DNA from: Algoriphagus resistens
Lineage (GTDB): Bacteria; Bacteroidota; Bacteroidia; Cytophagales; Cyclobacteriaceae
Direction: 5' to 3'
Assembly (NCBI RefSeq): GCF_001442615.1
Contig: NZ_LMXN01000002.1
Coordinates: forward strand, 124,001 to 188,000
Length of the DNA: 64,000 nucleotides
The notes under the pieces were generated by a model. It ran no database searches. It saw only the letters and a list, made by a program, of their open reading frames with translations, and had not been told where the DNA came from. A program made the position numbers and the translations under genes. Positions 36,770 through 46,159 of this stretch are shown in pieces; position 1 is the stretch's first letter, and the number at the start of each line of letters is the position of its first letter.

Positions 36770-37327
36770 ATGGGAAAGCAACTGGAATCCATCACTGTGG
36801 AGCTGAAAGAATTCATAGAGGATCAAAAAATATTTTTTGTGGGGACTGCCGCCGAAGAAGGGAGGGTCAATGTATCGCCCAAAGGTACTGACTCATTTCG
36901 GGTGATTGATCCTAATACTATTGCCTGGCTCAATTTGACCGGTAGTGGGAACGAAACTGCCGCACATGTTATCCTGAACGACAGGATGACCATTATGTTC
37001 TGCGCCTTTGAAGGCAAACCTATGATTCTGAGATTATATGGCAAGGCAAAGATCTACCACAAGCGGCATAGAAGATACCAGGATTTCATTGCCTTGTTCC
37101 CAGAAAACACGGGGGCTAGACAAGTCATAGAAATGCATGTGGATTTGGTCCAGACATCCTGTGGTTTTGCGGTGCCTTTTATGGACTATAAGGAGGAAAG
37201 GGAAACGCTGAATGCCTGGTCCTCCAAACAGGGGGTTCAAGGGATTGAAACTTATTGGGAAAAGAAGAACACCAAAAGTATTGATGGTTTTGAGACTGAA
37301 ATCCTATGGGATTCGCAGGAGCAATAA
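36770..37327 (+). CDS. Pyridoxamine 5'-phosphate oxidase-like FMN-binding protein
   Basis: From ATG 36770 the protein has 185 residues with the split-barrel FMN-binding pattern KIFFVGTAAEEGRVNVSPKG, then TIAWLNLTGSGNETAAHVI, and MILRLYGKAKI. An alternative start at 36677 adds 31 residues without family features. Such proteins bind FMN or heme or reduce small molecules and are rarely true PNPOx enzymes. It stands alone, about 190 bases after the SDR gene. Confidence 0.8.
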   Translation: MGKQLESITVELKEFIEDQKIFFVGTAAEEGRVNVSPKGTDSFRVIDPNTIAWLNLTGSGNETAAHVILNDRMTIMFCAFEGKPMILRLYGKAKIYHKRHRRYQDFIALFPENTGARQVIEMHVDLVQTSCGFAVPFMDYKEERETLNAWSSKQGVQGIETYWEKKNTKSIDGFETEILWDSQEQ

Positions 37328-37637
37328 ATTATAGCAGAACTTAGCTGAATATGCTTCATACTATACAAATCTGGAGGTCTGTGTTCTTCTTAACAAAAAA
37401 ATGAACGTATTTCTTGCCCGCCTGCGGGACATGCATGGAAATCAAAATTGCACATTCCAAATGTTAGGCTCAGATCGTCTTGGGAATCATTGAAATTCTA
37501 CGGTATGAAATCCTTCTTGCTATAATTGGACCAGATCCAATTGCCGGCTGCGGTAATATCTGTCCAGGGCCCGTAGAACTGCTTTTGATACGTCCTGTTC
37601 GAAAAGTACATTTTAAAAGAATGGGCGTGATCCTATG
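37328..37637. other. Intergenic stretch with a possible gene tail
   Basis: No gene is called. Near 37605-37490 the minus strand reads KQFYGPWTDITAAGNWIWSN in one open frame that ends with a TAG-like stop near 37506; this may be the lost C-terminus of an exported protein. The family is not recognised. Confidence 0.25.
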
Positions 37638-38996
37638 TTAATGTTCCGGGTCAGGAAGTATGTTTTTAAAAGTCTTCCCGTCTTTGATCACTACTAAGAC
37701 ATTTTCTTTAGGATTGGTGATAAGCTCCAGATTTTCCAACGGGTTCCCGTTGATCAACAGTAAATCCGCCAGGGCATTTTCTTGGATGACACCTAGTTTT
37801 CCTGGATATGGACTTCTTTTCCCTGATAGGGACAGCAATTCTGCGTTAGATGAGGTTGCCATTCTGAGAATTTCAAAATTGGAATACCATCTTTTCATTT
37901 TTAGCAGTTCTTCGCCTTGACGACTTGCTTTGTCAGCATTGAAAAGAACATCTGTACCCCAGGCAGTCTTAATGCCATATTTTTTTGCCAGAGCAAAGGC
38001 ATGATCGGTGCCCTGATACATTTCCAGCTGCTTGGCACGGCTTTCTGGACTGAGGGTGGTATTGACGGCGCCTTCTTCTTCCACAAAAGGCTGGAGACTC
38101 CACCAGATTTCTTTTTCCGCCATTAGCTTTACTGTCTGCTCATCGATTAACTGCCCATGATCAATGCATTTGACCCCTGATCTGATGGCAGTTTGGATTG
38201 CCCTTGGAGTGTAGGCATGCACAGTGACATAAGTCCCCCAGTTTTCTGCGGCATCTACTGCTGCTTTGAGTTCTGCCTCCGTATATTGGCTCACATCCAA
38301 TGGATCGTAGACTGAAGTAACTCCACCTCCTGCCATTAATTTTAATTGGGAGGCTCCCAGCATCAATTGTTCCCGGGCCTTTTTCAGGACTTCATCAGGT
38401 CCATCGGCTATTGCCGCAGCGTTGATTCTTTCAGAGTAACTTAGACCCTTTGAATCATCGGAAGGTACTTCATAAGGCAACCTGAAATCTCCATGTCCGC
38501 CAGTCTGGGAAAGAAAAGCACCAGAAGGGAAAATCCTTGGTCCTGTAATAATCCCGGCGTCTATGGCTTTTTTTAACCCAAACACAGGGCCTCCCAAATC
38601 TCTGACCGTAGTAAAACCACGCTGAAGCATTGCCTCTGCATTTTGACCAGCCGCAAGATTTACAAAGCCTACATCAGAGGTGAGCAAGGCTAGCTGGGGC
38701 AATGTGGCAAACATGGTGTGGTAGTGTGCATCTATCAAACCCGGCATTAAAAACATTCCCTGACCGTCTATCTTCTCAACTTCCAGATCTGAGGGGAGCG
38801 CAATGGCTGTCTTGGAAACCTGCCTGATCTTGTTTCCCTGAATCCAAACATGACCCGGAAAGGTGGTTTCATTGATTCCGTCAAAAATTACCACATCAAG
38901 GATCAACAGGTTTTTCTCCTGGCCCAGGGAATAGAATGTAGTTGTAAATACTGTCAGAAGGACAAGAAAAACGGATTTAAGTGAAAAAGTATGCAT
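37638..38996 (-). CDS. Exported metal-dependent amidohydrolase
   Basis: This is a 452-residue exported enzyme with a signal ending YSLGQ. The amidohydrolase TIM barrel shows the metal ligands HYH in LIDAHYHT, the likely carboxylated Lys in ASQLKLMAGGG, His in VHAYTP and DHGQLID, and Asp in AWGTDVLF. It resembles the imidazolonepropionase/Xaa-Pro-dipeptidase-like secreted group. The substrate is probably a cyclic amide or dipeptide in the periplasm, but it cannot be specified. It is divergent from the LytS-type kinase at 39411 and separated from it by about 400 bases. Confidence 0.88.
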   Translation of the reverse strand: MHTFSLKSVFLVLLTVFTTTFYSLGQEKNLLILDVVIFDGINETTFPGHVWIQGNKIRQVSKTAIALPSDLEVEKIDGQGMFLMPGLIDAHYHTMFATLPQLALLTSDVGFVNLAAGQNAEAMLQRGFTTVRDLGGPVFGLKKAIDAGIITGPRIFPSGAFLSQTGGHGDFRLPYEVPSDDSKGLSYSERINAAAIADGPDEVLKKAREQLMLGASQLKLMAGGGVTSVYDPLDVSQYTEAELKAAVDAAENWGTYVTVHAYTPRAIQTAIRSGVKCIDHGQLIDEQTVKLMAEKEIWWSLQPFVEEEGAVNTTLSPESRAKQLEMYQGTDHAFALAKKYGIKTAWGTDVLFNADKASRQGEELLKMKRWYSNFEILRMATSSNAELLSLSGKRSPYPGKLGVIQENALADLLLINGNPLENLELITNPKENVLVVIKDGKTFKNILPDPEH

Positions 38997-39410
38997 CTTG
39001 TTTAGGGGTTAACTTCAATCAATTTACTATTAGTTTTTGAAAAAAAACTACACATCTCTTATTGAAAGTCCTGTTTTTTCTGATGACTTCCATTTTCCGG
39101 ATTTCTTTCGTTAAAAGGTGAAGCATTTTGGGGTAAGTTGATACAAACGTTACTGTAGGTAAATTCCAGGGATAGGTACCATTTAGTGCTTCTCAGTTGT
39201 TTTCTCAAAAAAGATTAATTTTGTAACGCATCTTATTTTCTAGCCGATTAGTTGTTTTGTGGCGTAATTCAATTTTAATAATAAAAACCATTCTTAATCA
39301 TGATTTCATAAGGACGAAGAGAAATAGGCAATGATTTAGCGTAAGGTTAAATGACCGGTTATTTTTCTGTTTGAATCCACTAAGGAAATCCAGGATTGAG
39401 GAATTTTAGT
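38997..39410. other. Divergent intergenic region
   Basis: These 414 bases separate the amidohydrolase (minus) and the LytS-type kinase (plus). No gene, repeat or convincing promoter pair was recognised. The stretch is AT-rich. Confidence 0.4.
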
Positions 39411-41180
39411 ATGGAAAGTTTTATTGGTTCAAGATTTCAATCTCATGGATTACTTGTAGTTATTTTATTTCTGTTCCAAGGGATTACAGGAGCATGTTAT
39501 GGTCTACAACTTTCAGTTCAGGTTTCACATGACAGCCTTTTTCTTGATGGGAATTCTTCACTGAGAAAAGGCGATTTTGGTAAAGCTGACTCTCTTTTTA
39601 AAAAGGGATTTGAATCTGCTAAAGCCGACAATGATTCATTGTGGATGGGCAGGTTCCTCAATGGAAGCGGGAGTGTAAAACTTGCGCAGAAAAATTCACA
39701 GGAAGCCATAAAGTACTACTTGGAAGGACTGAATTATCTCACCGATTCTTCTTATTCAGCAGATTACGCCAAGCTGGAGAGCAATTTGGGGGTAATCTAT
39801 TCTGGGTTAAAGGAATATGGGACGGCGAAGCAGTATTTCGAGCATGCGTTAAGCTTACTGAAGCAGGAAGATAATTTGATGTTGTCGATAATGAGCAACC
39901 TGTTCGGGGTTTACATGGAGTTAGGCGATGGGGATGAGGCCGAAAATGCAGCGAATAAGGCTATAGAAATGGCTGAAAAACTTGGGAACAGGAACGTAAA
40001 GGCGATTTTATCAACCAATCTCAGCAATTTTTATCTACAAAAAGAAGATTGGCTAAGGGCTATACAGGCAGGAAAAGAAAGTTTAAAAATAAGGGAGGAA
40101 TTGCAGAGTGGTAATCTATCAAAGACACTGAACAACATAGGTTATGGTTATTTCATGTTACATGACTATGATCAGGCGGAATCTTACTACCTGAAAGGGT
40201 TGGACAATGCCGGTCCCAAGGAAGAAATCCAGTTAATATGGAATTTGCAGAAAAACTTCCAGGGAAAGCAAAACTGGGCTAAAGCATCCGAATATTTGGA
40301 AAAATATGTTTATCTGAAAGATTCTCTCCACGAAGTTTCCGAGAAAGCAAAAGTGCTGGAAATTACTGAAAAATATGAATCTGAAAAAAAGGAACTTAAG
40401 ATAGAAAACCTGGAGGCTGAAAATGACCTTCAAAGAAAATTGATCCTCAAAGAAAGAATCCTGGCAGGATTGATTGTTCTATCACTGTTGGTTCTTACGG
40501 GCTTTTTGCTGTTGTTGCTCAAGCAACGCAGAACACAGCAAGCTTTGGAAAAATCAAAATTGAACCAGCGCTTTTTACTAACCCAGCTCAATCCGCATTT
40601 TATTTTTAATGCACTTCAAAGTATCCAGAATTATATCTATAGAGAGAAAAGGGATAAATCTGCCGAATACATTGCTGCTTTCAGTAAATTGGTCCGTTCT
40701 GTTTTAGAAAACTCAGAGAAGGATTTCATTCCCATCACAGAGGAAGTGGGCATGATCCGGCATTACCTGAGCTTGCAGCAGCTAAGCTATAATTTTGATT
40801 TCAATTTGACGATCAGCGATGCAGAGGCCATGGAAAGTTGTTCCATTCCGGGAATGTTTATCCAGCCTTTTGTCGAAAATGCCATTTTGCATGGGGCAGG
40901 AAAAAGAGAAAATGGAAAGGTAAATCTGGAATTCGACCTTTCTGAAGACAGAAAGATGGTGACCTTAGTTATTTCTGATAATGGGACAGGAATAGGGGAC
41001 ATTAACTCTTCTAATACAGATGGCCTTCACCGCTCCATGTCCATGAAAATATTGAAAAAACGTATTTTGGAATTTAACCATGGTCACCGGGAAAAAATCC
41101 TACTCTCCATCACTGATTATTCTGAAGATCCCCAGTACCCCGGCACCAAAGTTACTTTCAGATTCCCCGTATTTTACTAG
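39411..41180 (+). CDS. TPR-containing LytS-type sensor histidine kinase
   Basis: From ATG 39411 the product has 589 residues: a signal/anchor helix, TPR units at about 35-300 (YAKLESNLGVIYSGLKEYG), a coiled coil (SEKKELKIENLEAENDLQRK), one transmembrane helix near 346-368, and the His_kinase/HATPase pair. The phospho-acceptor is H396 in LNPHFIFNALQSIQNY, and the ATP site has PFVENAILHG and ISDNGTGIGD. The TPRs would be periplasmic. It is 12 bases upstream of a LytTR response regulator, its evident partner. Confidence 0.9.
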   Translation: MESFIGSRFQSHGLLVVILFLFQGITGACYGLQLSVQVSHDSLFLDGNSSLRKGDFGKADSLFKKGFESAKADNDSLWMGRFLNGSGSVKLAQKNSQEAIKYYLEGLNYLTDSSYSADYAKLESNLGVIYSGLKEYGTAKQYFEHALSLLKQEDNLMLSIMSNLFGVYMELGDGDEAENAANKAIEMAEKLGNRNVKAILSTNLSNFYLQKEDWLRAIQAGKESLKIREELQSGNLSKTLNNIGYGYFMLHDYDQAESYYLKGLDNAGPKEEIQLIWNLQKNFQGKQNWAKASEYLEKYVYLKDSLHEVSEKAKVLEITEKYESEKKELKIENLEAENDLQRKLILKERILAGLIVLSLLVLTGFLLLLLKQRRTQQALEKSKLNQRFLLTQLNPHFIFNALQSIQNYIYREKRDKSAEYIAAFSKLVRSVLENSEKDFIPITEEVGMIRHYLSLQQLSYNFDFNLTISDAEAMESCSIPGMFIQPFVENAILHGAGKRENGKVNLEFDLSEDRKMVTLVISDNGTGIGDINSSNTDGLHRSMSMKILKKRILEFNHGHREKILLSITDYSEDPQYPGTKVTFRFPVFY

Positions 41181-41192
41181 TTTTAAAAGTAT

Positions 41193-41957
41193 ATGAACTG
41201 TTTGATTGTTGAAGATAACCCGGCCACCAGGGAATTTATCCTGGATATTATCAGGGATAATTTTAGTGATGTCAACTGTTATAGTGCGGCCGACTTGACA
41301 GAGGCAGAGAACCTATTTGTTAAAATCCACCCTGAACTGTTGATTATGGATGTAAATCTTCCTGATGGCAAGTCAGTGGATTTTTTGTCCAAACTTTGCA
41401 ATCAGATTTCTGCCATTCATTTCAAGGTGATATTCATTACCGCATTTTCAGACTATGCCCTTGACGCATTACGGCTGAGTGCCATGGATTTTCTTTTAAA
41501 ACCCGTTTCACCGATTGAACTGATCGGGGCAGTAAACAAAAGTATTGATAGCTTAAAGAAGGATGTCAGATATACTGAGCTGGAGACGTTTTTTTATAAT
41601 CTGGGGCAGAAGCAATCGGTAATAGAGGATAAAAAAATCGTTTTAAGGACTGCGGAAAACGCACATGTGCTTTCTATAAAACAGATTTTCTATGCAAGTG
41701 CGGATAACAATTACACCATTTTTGAGATCTCATCCGGTGCACCTCTTATCGTATCACAACCTCTGAAATACTATGATGATAAATTAAACACGTTGGGTTT
41801 TTTGCGGGTACACCAGTCTTACCTGGTCAACATGGACCACGTCTCACTTTATGACAAAAGAAAAGAATGTCTTTTTCTTACCAACGGATTACAGGTAGCA
41901 GTTTCCCAAAGCAAAAAAAGTTCAGTCATGAAATATTTGAATAAACAATACCTTTGA
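41193..41957 (+). CDS. LytTR-family response regulator
   Basis: The 254-residue regulator has a receiver domain with acceptor D53 in LLIMDVNLPDG, acidic pair in IVEDN and Lys in LLKPVSP. A LytTR DNA-binding domain follows at about 150-250 (FYASADNNYTIFEI, then FLRVHQSYLVNMDHV). It is co-transcribed with the TPR-containing kinase and should be phosphorylated by it. No target genes are evident, though the exported proteins downstream are candidates. Confidence 0.92.
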   Translation: MNCLIVEDNPATREFILDIIRDNFSDVNCYSAADLTEAENLFVKIHPELLIMDVNLPDGKSVDFLSKLCNQISAIHFKVIFITAFSDYALDALRLSAMDFLLKPVSPIELIGAVNKSIDSLKKDVRYTELETFFYNLGQKQSVIEDKKIVLRTAENAHVLSIKQIFYASADNNYTIFEISSGAPLIVSQPLKYYDDKLNTLGFLRVHQSYLVNMDHVSLYDKRKECLFLTNGLQVAVSQSKKSSVMKYLNKQYL

Positions 41958-42376
41958 TTTCCTTGAGGGCTGATTTTTTTGAGCTGCTGGCAAAGTAGAA
42001 CCCTCCAATCAACTTCTCAAATAATCTGTCGAGGCATGGGGTATAAGTGAAGATAGGCTTTGTGACAATTCAGATTCTCAGTACCTGATATGCAATCCTC
42101 AGGATATGCCCGTCAATTCTCAAAAGCCTGTTTTTATATTTCTGAGCTTCTTTTAGTTGTCTAAATTTGCCTATCAACGAATGAAAAACACCATGATTTA
42201 TCGGATAGCAGATTGAGAATTTAACTACATGGCATAGGCTAATGTAGCGTTCAAAGAAGTTGCGACCCACTTTTGCTATTGATTAAAAAAAACAAAATCC
42301 TCAGCTGAATTTGGGTTCGGTCCCACCAGCTCCGCATTTATTAGAAATTACATTACTATTTAAATTCAGATAATTC
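41958..42376. other. Intergenic region without recognised features
   Basis: These 419 bases follow the LytTR regulator. Short ORFs on both strands lack any family pattern or ribosome-binding signal. No repeat, hairpin with T-run or promoter pair was recognised. Confidence 0.4.
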
Positions 42377-43321
42377 ATGATTGGTTCAAGACGTTTTTGG
42401 ATGGAAAAGATGAGGTATGGGGCCATGCTTTTCCTTTTTTCCGGTTTATCAATTGCCTGTAACAATTCCGAGGATATGGAAGACCAGGTGGGCAATACCA
42501 ATCCCTTTATAGAAGGGAAACTTACAGTAAGTGTCGACATGGTCAATAATCCTATGTATGATATCTATAAACACCTGGACCTGGAAGCAGGAAACGTAAG
42601 CCAACAGATGGAGGATATCATGGAGGGTTTGGGCGAGGAAGAGAAAAGTGACATTCAGGAATTTTTGAATGCGTTGGAGGATAGTAACCCGGGTAATCTT
42701 GGCTACACTTTTTCAATGCTGTTTCATGCTATAAACAGCAAGGAAATAGTTGTGCAGGACCTTACTAAGGCCACTACCAAATACAATACCTTACAATATC
42801 ACGGAGAAATTCAATTTAACACTGCCAATCAAGAGGGGATGCTGTATATGATGAGCCATTCCAATTCTGATAAAGAGCTGACTTTTAGTTATTCGAATGA
42901 GCTGTATCTGGAAGGAGGTCCGCAAACGGTGTTGACTGGAGATGGATTTGATATCCTCAGAACCGACGAAACAGCTATTGTGGCAGGTTATTTATGTAAA
43001 AAAGTAGTCTATTCATTGAAAGATGGAGGTGGTGGTGCAGGAGGGTTTTTGAAAGTTGAAGCATGGACTTCCGACTTAATACCCAATTCTATCAATTATG
43101 TCATGCCTTATCTTTTGGATGAGCAGCAGGGTATTTTAAAAATGGCCATTCACCACATCAGCAATGAAAATTATCCTGTAGTGTATGAAGTGACTGATTT
43201 GAATCCGCGTCAAGTGGGTGATGAAGAGGTTTCGATTAGGCAAAGTGATCCGCAGTACAGTTTTCCGGAAGATGAGGCAATGATCAATTCTATCTTGTTG
43301 GATATTTTATTCCAAGAATAA
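42377..43321 (+). CDS. Lipoprotein of unknown function
   Basis: The 314-residue product has a lipobox GLSIAC; ATG 42377, 42401 or 42410 would all give a workable signal, and I keep the longest. The mature part starts with an acidic NNSEDMEDQ and a helical region (EDIMEGLGEEEKSDIQEFLN). Beta strands with KKVVYSLKDGGGGAGG follow, and VEAWTSDLIPNSINYVMPYL resembles the DUF4412-like fold of exported Bacteroidota proteins. It is probably periplasmic or surface-attached. The downstream gene is a beta-barrel, but the 160-base gap makes an operon uncertain. Confidence 0.6.
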   Translation: MIGSRRFWMEKMRYGAMLFLFSGLSIACNNSEDMEDQVGNTNPFIEGKLTVSVDMVNNPMYDIYKHLDLEAGNVSQQMEDIMEGLGEEEKSDIQEFLNALEDSNPGNLGYTFSMLFHAINSKEIVVQDLTKATTKYNTLQYHGEIQFNTANQEGMLYMMSHSNSDKELTFSYSNELYLEGGPQTVLTGDGFDILRTDETAIVAGYLCKKVVYSLKDGGGGAGGFLKVEAWTSDLIPNSINYVMPYLLDEQQGILKMAIHHISNENYPVVYEVTDLNPRQVGDEEVSIRQSDPQYSFPEDEAMINSILLDILFQE

Positions 43322-43484
43322 ACGGAACTGTCAACGCCATTTTTCAAAGGGAGTGGACTCAAAGATTATGCTATTCAATCTGAAGTAGATGTTTGGATTG
43401 TCAGGACACCATCGCCTTCTAAATGCATAGTGTTCAATAAAATAAACAGAAACTATTAATTAACTATTTTATCAATTAACTAAC

Positions 43485-44003
43485 ATGGGAAAGAAAACTA
43501 TCTTTATTGTTCTTATTGCGACACTTTTTACTTGTGTCAACTCTTTGGAAAGCAAGGCCCAGTCCTTTCAACAGGGGGATTGGGTGCTTAGCGCAGGGTT
43601 GGGCTTAGGCCATACTTTTTCTTATGCCGGCTCAGGGGGCCTGCCATTAGGGGTCGGAGTGGAGTACGGAATCACGGATCTGAATACCGGCTCTATCGGA
43701 ATCGGCGGAGATTTGGGATTTACCTCCTTCGATGCTTATAAAGTATTGACAGTGGGAGGAAGAGGATCTTATCACTACAGTGAACTGGTTGACAACAAAC
43801 TTGATCTTTATGCAGGATTGGGACTTTATTACAGAAACTTTAACTGGTCTGTAGGAGATGGATCTTCCTATTCTTATGGGAGTGGTATGTATGCTGCATT
43901 TCATTTAGGGGCACGATATTATTTTACGGATAAAGTGGCAGCTTACGGAGAGTTGGGAAACAACTGGGGATGGATGAACATAGGAGTGGCTTTCAAACTT
44001 TAA
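43485..44003 (+). CDS. Small outer-membrane beta-barrel protein
   Basis: This 172-residue exported protein has a signal ending ESKAQS, Gly-rich alternating strands (WVLSAGLGLGHTFSYAGSGG, then LDLYAGLGLYYRNFNW), and a C-terminal strand GWMNIGVAFKL. Its size suits an 8-stranded barrel, like OmpX/OmpW-type proteins. It is followed by a 12-bp-stem hairpin (44032-44080) that may end the transcript. No function is assigned. Confidence 0.75.
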   Translation: MGKKTIFIVLIATLFTCVNSLESKAQSFQQGDWVLSAGLGLGHTFSYAGSGGLPLGVGVEYGITDLNTGSIGIGGDLGFTSFDAYKVLTVGGRGSYHYSELVDNKLDLYAGLGLYYRNFNWSVGDGSSYSYGSGMYAAFHLGARYYFTDKVAAYGELGNNWGWMNIGVAFKL

Positions 44004-44031
44004 GAGGAAAGGATAAGACACTTCTACTATA

Positions 44032-44080
44032 GATTAAGGACAGGAAAGTGTGGTTTTACCATTTTTTTCTGTCCTTAATC
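44032..44080. terminator. Inverted repeat after the beta-barrel gene
   Basis: GATTAAGGACAG (44032-44043) and CTGTCCTTAATC (44069-44080) form a perfect 12-bp stem around a 25-nt loop that contains a T run. It may be a terminator or a processed 3' stem of the beta-barrel mRNA. The large loop is unusual for an intrinsic terminator. Confidence 0.45.
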
Positions 44081-44149
44081 CAGGTTGGATGTACTTGAAA
44101 TTTCAGTTTTATACATGTTTTATATGCCAATAATGGGATTTTACCTAAG

Positions 44150-44213
44150 ATGAAATCGAGCATGACTCAAGAGTCACACACTGGGATGCTGTTGAAAATC
44201 AACTAATAAACAC
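44150..44213 (+). repeat. Truncated ATG-to-ATG leader repeat
   Basis: This 64-nt unit starts ATGAAATCGAGCATGACTC, followed by AAGAGTCACACACTGGGATG, and then departs from the family. It carries the small hairpin TGACTC-AA-GAGTCA. The frame from its ATG encodes MKSSMTQESHTGMLLKIN and ends at 44206, 7 bases before the ATG of the OmpA lipoprotein. The central GCGAGATTCC block of other units is missing. Confidence 0.8.
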
Positions 44214-45236
44214 ATGAAAACCATATATTTTTATTGCTTTATAGCGCTAGTGCTAGTGGGTTGCAATTCTAAGAAAACAGGGGAAGAGGTAGGTGAAATT
44301 CCTGCTCATTCTGATACTATGGAGCTGGAGGATTCAGGGCCTGGTAGTGTACTTTCAGAAGAGAAACCCGCAACGAATGAAGTAGAATTCGATATAGCCA
44401 ACCTTCCTGTTTCGGATGTGGAACTAGGAGATTTTCCTTTTTTTAGTTTTCCGGAGGGATTCAAGGCTTTAAACAAGCCCATTACCCGGAAATATGATGT
44501 CATTTATTTCCCGATTGATGGGGTTATGACTCCTTTGGAAGGAAGGGTTATGAAGACCTATGTTACAGAAGCAGATGATTCGGAAGAGGATTGGTCAACG
44601 GCCTACTTTTTTAAAAGCTATGATGATATCATTACATCAGTGGGAGGGGTAAAGATTTTCGACGGGCAAATCACGAATGATGAATACGAAAGATATCATG
44701 AAAAAGCAACCTATCTGGGTGAGGATGGTTCCATCGGGTATGTTGGTGAAACTATCAAAGTATATGCGATCCGCAGGAAAGATGGAGGTAATATTTTCAT
44801 TCAGTTGACTGATGGGAATCTGAATATTCTTCAACAGGAGGAATTCAGGCAATCTATAACACTGTTGGAATCTGAGAAAATAGAAAAGGAGCTCTCCGAA
44901 CAAGGAAAAGTGGTTCTTTACATTAATTTTGATACAAACAGAGCTACTTTAAAACCTGATGGAGAGCTGGCAGTGAAGGAAATATATAAAGCACTACTAG
45001 CCAACAATGAGTTGAAAGTAGAAATACGCGGGTATACGGATGATACAGGAACTGAATCCCATAATCAGTCTTTATCAGAGCAAAGGGCTGAAACTATACT
45101 AAAGGAATTGATAAGCCTTGGAATAAACAGATCCCGGCTGACATCTAAGGGATTCGGATCAAAAGACCCTATCGCTGATAATAGCACAAAAGAGGGGAAA
45201 GCTAAAAACAGAAGGGTGGAGCTCATCAAAAAATAA
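44214..45236 (+). CDS. OmpA-family lipoprotein
   Basis: The 340-residue lipoprotein (LVLVGC, Cys17) has an acidic linker, an unassigned middle domain (about 60-230: YDVIYFPIDGVMTPLEGRV, then DGGNIFIQLTDGNLNIL) and an OmpA peptidoglycan-binding domain at about 235-340. The latter includes LYINFDTNRATLKPDGELAV, IRGYTDDTGTESHNQSLSEQ and KAKNRRVELIKK. It should tether the outer membrane to peptidoglycan. It is preceded directly by a leader repeat with a short frame. A related OmpA architecture without lipobox lies at 14886. Confidence 0.85.
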   Translation: MKTIYFYCFIALVLVGCNSKKTGEEVGEIPAHSDTMELEDSGPGSVLSEEKPATNEVEFDIANLPVSDVELGDFPFFSFPEGFKALNKPITRKYDVIYFPIDGVMTPLEGRVMKTYVTEADDSEEDWSTAYFFKSYDDIITSVGGVKIFDGQITNDEYERYHEKATYLGEDGSIGYVGETIKVYAIRRKDGGNIFIQLTDGNLNILQQEEFRQSITLLESEKIEKELSEQGKVVLYINFDTNRATLKPDGELAVKEIYKALLANNELKVEIRGYTDDTGTESHNQSLSEQRAETILKELISLGINRSRLTSKGFGSKDPIADNSTKEGKAKNRRVELIKK

Positions 45237-45660
45237 TGCAGGCCAAAACTCCAAAGCCTGAACTTGTTATAAAGCTAGTTGGGCAATCAAGAGGAGACTA
45301 GAAGAAAAGTAAAGTAGGGATTCGGGATTTGTTATTTTTTGTAGCCCTTGCCCTAAATTTTAGGGGTATGGAGAAGTTCTTAGCTACGTTGAATGTTGAG
45401 AAGCAGGTCCATTCTAAAGTGCCCTGCCATTCCAGACTTTTTGGAATTACAGTTCGAGCGCAAGCTATTCTTGGGGGACTCCCGTTTTGAGTATTCCTAC
45501 ATGGGTAAAGACAGGAAGCGCAGGAGATTACGGAATTGTTCGTACCTATGGCGATTTTTGGCTCTTTCTATTTATTTTCGCCATATGCCTTTAAAGGGTG
45601 TTTCTTATTGTGTCAATTGAAAACAATAACTATATTTAGCCGAAACAAAACCCGAAATAA
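45237..45660. other. Intergenic region before small exported gene
   Basis: These 424 bases hold no recognised gene. An open plus-strand stretch near 45393-45620 lacks family features. The last 55 bases contain the promoter annotated at 45608. Confidence 0.4.
45608..45638 (+). promoter_or_regulatory. Probable Bacteroidota-type promoter
   Basis: TTG at 45608-45610, 20 bases, then TATATTTA at 45631-45638 match the Bacteroidota -33/-7 pattern at all but the last base of TAnnTTTG. It lies 22 bases before the ATG at 45661. Confidence 0.5.
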
Positions 45661-46035
45661 ATGAAAATTAACAAATTAGTTTTTTTAGGCATTATGTGTA
45701 TGCTTTCTGTGATTATGGTTCAGGCATCTTCACAACCTTCTCCTGAATATTTTGAGGGAAAATGGGCTGTATTAGTCAAAGGAACTCCAAATGGCGATGC
45801 TACAATCCCGGTGAGATTCGAAACAGTAGAAGGTAAGACCATCGGTTATTTTATGGAAGAAGGTGCTACTGAAGAGAGTAAAATGAGTTCTGTGACGATC
45901 AGTGGTGACGTTGTGAATACTGCTTTCAATATCAGTGGATATGACGTAACGCTCTCACTTAAAAAAGTAGATGATGATCACGCAAAAGGTGACCTCATGG
46001 GAATGTTTGATGCTGAGGGCACCCGCGTGAAATAA
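45661..46035 (+). CDS. Small exported protein of unknown function
   Basis: The 124-residue protein has a signal peptide ending VMVQASS and a single beta-rich domain (YFEGKWAVLVKGTPNGDATI, then YDVTLSLKKVDDDHAKGDL). The pattern, with a strand EGKWAVLVKGTPNGD and ending in GMFDAEGTRVK, resembles lipocalin-like or DUF-type small exported proteins. It has its own promoter-like sequence and is followed by a strong bidirectional terminator. No function can be given. Confidence 0.65.
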   Translation: MKINKLVFLGIMCMLSVIMVQASSQPSPEYFEGKWAVLVKGTPNGDATIPVRFETVEGKTIGYFMEEGATEESKMSSVTISGDVVNTAFNISGYDVTLSLKKVDDDHAKGDLMGMFDAEGTRVK

Positions 46036-46078
46036 CCCTAATTCCCAAAAATATTAACCCAATCTATCTATACACATG

Positions 46079-46112
46079 AAAAAAGGTGGCTGAACGTTCA
46101 GCCACCTTTTTT
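46079..46112. terminator. Bidirectional intrinsic terminator
   Basis: A run of six A, the perfect palindrome GGTGGCTGAACG/TTCAGCCACC-type stem at 46085-46106 and a run of six T form a textbook bidirectional terminator. It lies between two convergent genes, the small exported protein (plus) and the cytochrome c lipoprotein (minus). Confidence 0.9.
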
Positions 46113-46159
46113 AGTCTTGTAACCCAATCTATTTTACTAATCTTTAATTTCTGCGGTTT

